Origin: Lamellibrachia satsuma
Lineage: Eukaryota > Annelida > Polychaeta > Sabellida > Siboglinidae
Direction: 5' to 3'
Length of the DNA stretch: 64,000 bases
Assembly (NCBI GenBank): GCA_033239005.1
Contig: BSQZ01000026.1
Span: 3,341,001 to 3,405,000 of the forward strand
Shown here: one piece after another, positions 59,245-64,000 of the stretch
How positions within the stretch are numbered: position 1 is the stretch's first letter
Layout of the letters: each line of letters opens with the position of its first letter
Notes under the pieces: generated by a model
What the model was told of the DNA's origin: nothing
The model's database searches: none
What the model saw: only the letters and a program-made list of their open reading frames with translations
Made by a program: the position numbers and the translations under genes

Positions 59245-60745
59245 TAGCAACTAGATGTGACGACATGTGAATGATGTTACCCGGTGTTTGTTGCAAGTAG
59301 CTGTGACGACATGTGAACGCTGTTACCCGGTGTTTGAAGTAACTAGCTGTGACGACATGTGAATGATGTTACCCTGTGTTTGTTGCAAGTAGCTGTGACG
59401 ACATGTGAACGCTACTACCCGGTGTTTGTAGCAACTAGCTGTGACGACATATGAATGCTGTTACCAGGTGTTTGTAGCAACTAGCTGTGACGACATGTGA
59501 ATGCTGTTACCCGGTGTTTGTAGCAACTAGCTGTGACGACATATGAATGCTGTTACCCGGTGTTTGTAGCAACTAGCTGTGATGACATGTGAATGCTGTT
59601 ACCCGGTACTTGAAGCAACTAGCTGTGACGACATGTGAATGATGTTACCCGGTGTTTGTAGCAACTAGCTTTGACGACATGTGAGTGCTGTTACCAGGTG
59701 CTTGTAGCAACTAGCTGTGGCGAAATGCGAATGCTGTTACCCAGTGTATGTAGCAACTGGCTGTGACGACATGCGAATGCTGTTACCCGGTGTATGTAGC
59801 AACTGGATGTGACGACATGTGAATGCTGTTACCCGGTGTTTGTAGCAACTAGCTGTGACGACATATGAATGTTGTTACCGGTGTTTGTAGCAACTAGCTG
59901 TGATATGTGAATGCTGTTAACCCCGGTATTTGTAGAAACTAGCTGTGACGACATGCGAATGCTGTTGACCGGTGTTTGTAGCAATTAGCTGTGACGACAT
60001 GCAAATGCTGTTACCCGGTGTATGTAGCAACTGGATGTGACGACAGGTGAATGCTGTTACCCGGTGTTTGTACCAAATAGCTGTGACGACATGTGAATGC
60101 TGTTAACCCCGGTATTTGTAGCAACTAGCTGTGACGACATGCGAATGCTGCTAACCGGTGTTTGTAGCAACTAGCTGTGACGACATGTGAATGCTGTTAC
60201 CCGGTATTTGTAGCAACTAGCTGTGACGACATGTGAATGCTGTTACGCGGTATTTGTAGCAACTAGCTGTGACATGTGGATGCTTTTACCCGGTGTTTGT
60301 AGCAACTAGCTGTGACGACATGCGAATGCTGTTAACCGCTGTTTGTAGCAACTAGCTGTGACGACATGTGAATGCTGTTAACCGGTGTTTGTAGCAAATA
60401 GCTGTGACGACATGTGAATGCTGTTACCTGATGTTCGTACCAACTAGCCGTGACGACATGTGAATGGTTTTAACCCCAGTATTTGTAGCAACTAGCTGTG
60501 ACGACATGTGAATGCTGTTACCCGGTGTTTGTAGCAACTAGCTGTGACGACGTGTGAATGCTGTTACCCGATGTTTGTAGCAACTAGCTGTGACGACATG
60601 TGAATGCTGTTACCCGATGTTTGTAGCAACTAGCTGTGACGACTTGTGAATGGTTTTAACCCCAGTATTTGTAGCAACTAGCTGTGACGACATGTGAATG
60701 GTTTTAACCCCAGTATTTGTAGCAACTAGCTGTGACGACAAAGTT
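59245..60745. repeat. 46-bp satellite array, about 32 units
   Basis: Unit AGCTGTGACGACATGTGAAT, then GCTGTTACCCGGTGTTTGTA and GCAACT. Units differ by a few substitutions and 1-4 bp indels. No ORF survives through it. Confidence 0.95.
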
Positions 60746-60973
60746 GCCTTGCCAGAGATACCTAAAAACTTAGCCATAGAGCTAAATTCAGATACGTTAA
60801 AACCAATTAAATCAGCTAAATAAGTCATCACACATTGGGGTAAATTAAGGTTAACACTAATTAATAACACCATTAAAAAGTTTGCTGGAAAGTACAAACA
60901 GGCCAACAAGCCAGCTAAGGCCAGGAATGGTGCCACGCGCACAGCAGCAGGAAAGCAGATAAAAAGATGGGCA

Positions 60974-61024
60974 GGTGCGGAAGTGCGGAAGTGCGGAAGT
61001 GCGGAAGTGCGGAAGTGCGGAAGC
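60974..61024. repeat. 8-bp tandem repeat
   Basis: GGAAGTGC about six times, directly before the LINE fragment. Confidence 0.92.
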
Positions 61025-61029
61025 ACTGA

Positions 61030-61960
61030 ACGAAGACTTACGCACATCAACCAACATGCTTTATGAAATCATTGAGAACATCTGGGATGGACACGATATA
61101 CCAGAGGAGTGGAAAGAAGGATATTTGTTCAAACTACCAAAGAAAGGAGATCTTAGGGAATGCAAAAACTATAGAGCAATTATGCTTCTCTCGGTACCAG
61201 AAAGAAAGTGACTTTTTGCCATCCTGGAGAGACTCAAACTTGCACTCGACTCAAAACTAAGGGACCATCAGGCAGCCTTTCGTTTCGGAAAAGCCTTTGA
61301 TAGCTTAGACTGCGAGACCACCTGTAAGCTAATGGGACACTATGGGATACAAGAGAAGTTCATCTCTATAATCGAAATCGACAAGAAGAGAAACCACAGA
61401 ACAACTTGAGGCAAAGACTGGCGTGAGACAGGCATGCAGACTGTCCCCATTTCTGTTCCTGGTGGCAATCGACTGAAGGACAGAAGCTTGGTTTACAATG
61501 AACATTATGGGAAGAAATAGATGTTGACTTTGTCGAAGATCTGGCTCTTCCTCCACACAACCAGAAATGAAAAACATCACATCAAAGAACATAACCGATA
61601 GCAACAACTGCAGCCACAAGTTAGGACTGAATTTGAACAAAGGCGAAACCAAAATTATGACGATCAACAGCAAGAAGAACAGCCCAGTTACACTACAATG
61701 AGAAGTCGTAGATGAAGTACTACCTTTCACGTATCCAGGAAACATCATGGACAAAAACGGAGGAACATCGTGCTTAATAAGATATGGAAGTCCACAGAAA
61801 TATCAGTACCAACCAAACTACGCATGCTTAACTCAGGTGTTAAGGCTGTGCTTATGTATGGATCCGAGACATGGCGTACCACAAAATCCACGCAACAGAT
61901 CTTTTGTAAATAAATGTCTAAGGCGAATTGTAATGATATGGTGGTCAGAAACGTAAATAG
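61030..61960 (+). mobile_element. Decayed RTE-like LINE fragment
   Basis: Reads [37 protein letters not shown], then FGKAFDSLDCE, MGHYGIQEK and, after several stops, VKAVLMYGSETWRT (about 61840). It is the same general type as the element at 19140-21735 but much older, with multiple stops and frameshifts. Confidence 0.8.
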
Positions 61961-62074
61961 GTTAGATAAATCAAGACAAATTAAGACAAACTAAGATAAG
62001 TTAAAACCAATTAAATAGCTAAAAATAAATTCAGATGAGTTAAATTAGTAAAAGGTCAATGTTATTAATGTCTT

Positions 62075-62400
62075 TCAAGATTGTATTCCATAACTGCTAA
62101 CAAGCTCTGGTCGGCGGTTTTCAATTATCGGGCGGGCGTGTACGGAGTCATTAAGGCCGATATATACAAAGGGGCGAGATGGTGTACAGCGCAACAACAG
62201 AAGCATGAGTTCAACACGTTGAAGAATAGGCAGCCAATGAAGCGCGAGCAAAACTAGATTTATTCGTTCTCGTTCGTGGGTTCCAGTTTTGAGACGCGAT
62301 GCTGAGTTCTGCACCATCTGGAGTTCCTGCAGAAACTAATGTAGTGTCAGTCGTCCATCACAGTTGCTCTACGCCATGGTTTCTTACTATGCTGCAAGAA
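62075..62400 (-). mobile_element. L2-like LINE C-terminal fragment
   Basis: On the minus strand, MVQNSASRLKTGTHERERIN and LVLLALHWLPILQRVELMLL match the C-terminal region of L2/CR1-type reverse transcriptases (QN.AARL..G, LHWLP). Short and without its partners. Confidence 0.75.
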
Positions 62401-63470
62401 CAGTTGGAAGATTTCAATCCCGGAGTCTAGAGTAAACACTAACGTCCTGCGACTAAATTTATGCAATCTTGCTTCTCATAGCTATTTATGTCGACAGCTC
62501 CCTTATTAGCAGATAGCAAACATGCAAACATCGATTATGCCAGCTGTCGCTTGTCAGTTTACATTCCCAACCATCAAAACTAGGTAGAAATTCGTCCAGG
62601 AACGCGACATAACAAGCTGTCAGTTTTCACGTTCTATTACCCGTTAAACTAATTGACGCAATTCTTGCTAGTACAGTTTCTGCATAAATATGGATCGACT
62701 GAGACATCTCTAAATAAGTATGCCCTAAACAGCCTGTTCGTGGTAGCATCGGCAAGTGTCTGGTCCAAAGTGTGATATTGCACTGTGTATCGTGGTGTCG
62801 TCCTGTGACACCATTATTCTATTCCACATTCCAAATATAGCCATGCACGTGCTAAAATGAAATAAACATGTTCTGATTATTCTAGAATGTCTAATGATGT
62901 TCGTTGAATAGTGCGTGGTTGAAAACTAGAACCAATATTTGCCATCTAACCCAAGTGATGCAGAAGTGGTCCAGAAGTTGCAGCTTATTCTAATAAGCCA
63001 CGGGTCTCGGACGCCATCTTGAATTCTACCGTAAGCTCAATGTAAACTCATGGGCATTTTTCGGGGATCTGTGGTGAAAACGTCAGCTTTTTGTGTTTAG
63101 TAGTATAGTATATTTGCCTAATACTCTTAGACTATGAGGATTAAGTTATATCGGCACTACACCAACATCTAGACGAACGATTATCGTCCTCATTAAGACG
63201 CATTAGAATGGCAGAGCATTATAATAGGGTATTATGGACGCATTCATAAAAAAACATCCGTGATGCAGGCCAGCGATTGCTTTTCTAATCACTCGCTGAA
63301 CAGCTGCTTAATGCGACCAGAGTTCCCGTAAACAAGTTGTCGGTTGATGTTTGAGATATGACTGGGAGTAGAACAGTCATCATCGTGTTGGCAGGAGAAA
63401 CTGTAGAACTATTAAAGAAACATATATGTAAAGAAGCATAAAGAATGCACTACCACCGTTCGGTCATCCG
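62400..63470. other. No gene or repeat recognised
   Basis: No ORF with a recognisable motif, no tandem repeat and no TIR pair were noticed. Confidence 0.5.
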
Positions 63471-63623
63471 ATGTCAGCTTGCGGAACGACGAGGTCCCCA
63501 TTAGTAACACTTTGTGTTGTGATTCCCATAATCGGCTTAGTAGTCCTGATAGACTCGCTGGCGCAACAGGAGTAACATCAGTCGTAGCACCTGCTGATTA
63601 CATCGGTGGCGTTACGTCACAAA

Positions 63624-63624
63624 T

Positions 63625-63698
<74 letters not shown>

Positions 63699-63699
63699 A

Positions 63700-63733
<34 letters not shown>
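63624..63733. repeat. (CCG)n followed by (CTG)n trinucleotide tract
   Basis: About 24 CCG units, then about 11 CTG units (one CTG changed to TTG). A 96-codon frame across it (poly-Pro then poly-Leu) has no recognisable flanking protein. Confidence 0.95.
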
Positions 63734-63737
<4 letters not shown>

Positions 63738-63762
63738 TATTGTACATATTTCTGCTACTAAT

Positions 63763-63830
63763 ACAATAATAATAATAATAATAATTAACTTCTATGGCGC
63801 CTATTTCCTCAGGACCCTGAGCTCAGAACC
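63763..63830 (+). repeat. (AAT)n plus GGCGCC-family repeat, copy 4
   Basis: (AAT)n followed by TTAACTTCTATGGCGCCTAT and CCTCAGGACCCTGAGCTCAG. Confidence 0.65.
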
Positions 63831-64000
63831 TTTCAATGTAAGTTCGTTTCACAGGATTGCATATAAGCTCTTGTTTATCCTCGTATTAAAAAATAAACGC
63901 TGCGCAAAATTTACCTAAACAATTACCGTTCTATCTTCAATCTCAGTTTTCTCTCAAAAGTGTTGATGAACACATTTGTAAATATCACTTATTAAACTAT

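Noticed and set aside
59245..60745. A CRISPR-like array
   Set aside because: The intervening bases are as repetitive as the rest of the 46-bp unit; it is a tandem satellite.
63479..63769. Poly-Pro/poly-Leu 96-codon ORF as a gene
   Set aside because: The only notable part is the (CCG)n(CTG)n tract; the flanks show no domain.

Overview
This is a 64 kb piece of an animal nuclear genome. It carries intron-rich protein genes with GT/AG splice sites, no operons, several clades of decaying non-LTR retrotransposons, DNA-transposon fossils, long (TA)n and (GT)n tracts, and many minisatellites. TRAF7 and a calcyphosin-like gene together with this repeat content point to an invertebrate metazoan. I cannot name the species. 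No rRNA, tRNA or CRISPR was seen.

Three protein genes can be reconstructed exon by exon, and every exon junction keeps reading phase. (1) TRAF7, minus strand, 12 coding exons from the start codon at 10437 down to exon 12 ending at position 40. It encodes an acidic N-terminus, RING, TRAF-type zinc fingers, a coiled coil and the first two WD40 repeats; the gene continues off the left edge. (2) EIF3D, plus strand, 15 coding exons from 14987 to 35681, a complete protein of about 566 aa (eIF3 subunit d). TRAF7 and EIF3D are divergent (head to head), with about 4.5 kb between start codons. (3) A calcyphosin-like EF-hand gene (CAPSL-type), plus strand, two coding exons (51623-51998 and 54123-54373), 208 aa.

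The rest is mostly repeats. TRAF7 introns hold a 49-bp hairpin-forming minisatellite (3321-4010) and a 22-bp array rich in CRE-like TGACGTCA (5033-5462). EIF3D introns hold a 5'-truncated jockey/CR1-like LINE (15546-16500), a nearly intact RTE-like LINE (19140-21735), a 42-bp minisatellite that stays open in frame with the upstream exon (23194-23613), four copies of one interspersed repeat, inverted repeats flanking exons 9-10, and a TIR element with nested insertions (32342-32956). Between EIF3D and the calcyphosin-like gene (36-51.6 kb) lie a TIR element grading into a 51-bp minisatellite, a LINE fragment, a pogo/Tigger-like transposase fossil, a 1.2 kb 24-bp minisatellite, a 0.54 kb (GGGC)n tract, a 546-bp tandem duplication and a 39-bp minisatellite split by a MITE. 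The right end (54.4-64 kb) holds decayed copies of the calcyphosin terminal exon, a 1.5 kb 46-bp satellite, two dead LINEs and a (CCG)n(CTG)n tract.

The three genes act in different processes: ubiquitin ligation/MAPK signalling, translation initiation and Ca2+ binding. Nothing suggests a shared pathway. The most unusual material is structural: a MITE family with 4-bp target duplications found three times, several minisatellites whose unit length is a multiple of three so that several frames stay open, and repeats placed where they could affect splicing of EIF3D.
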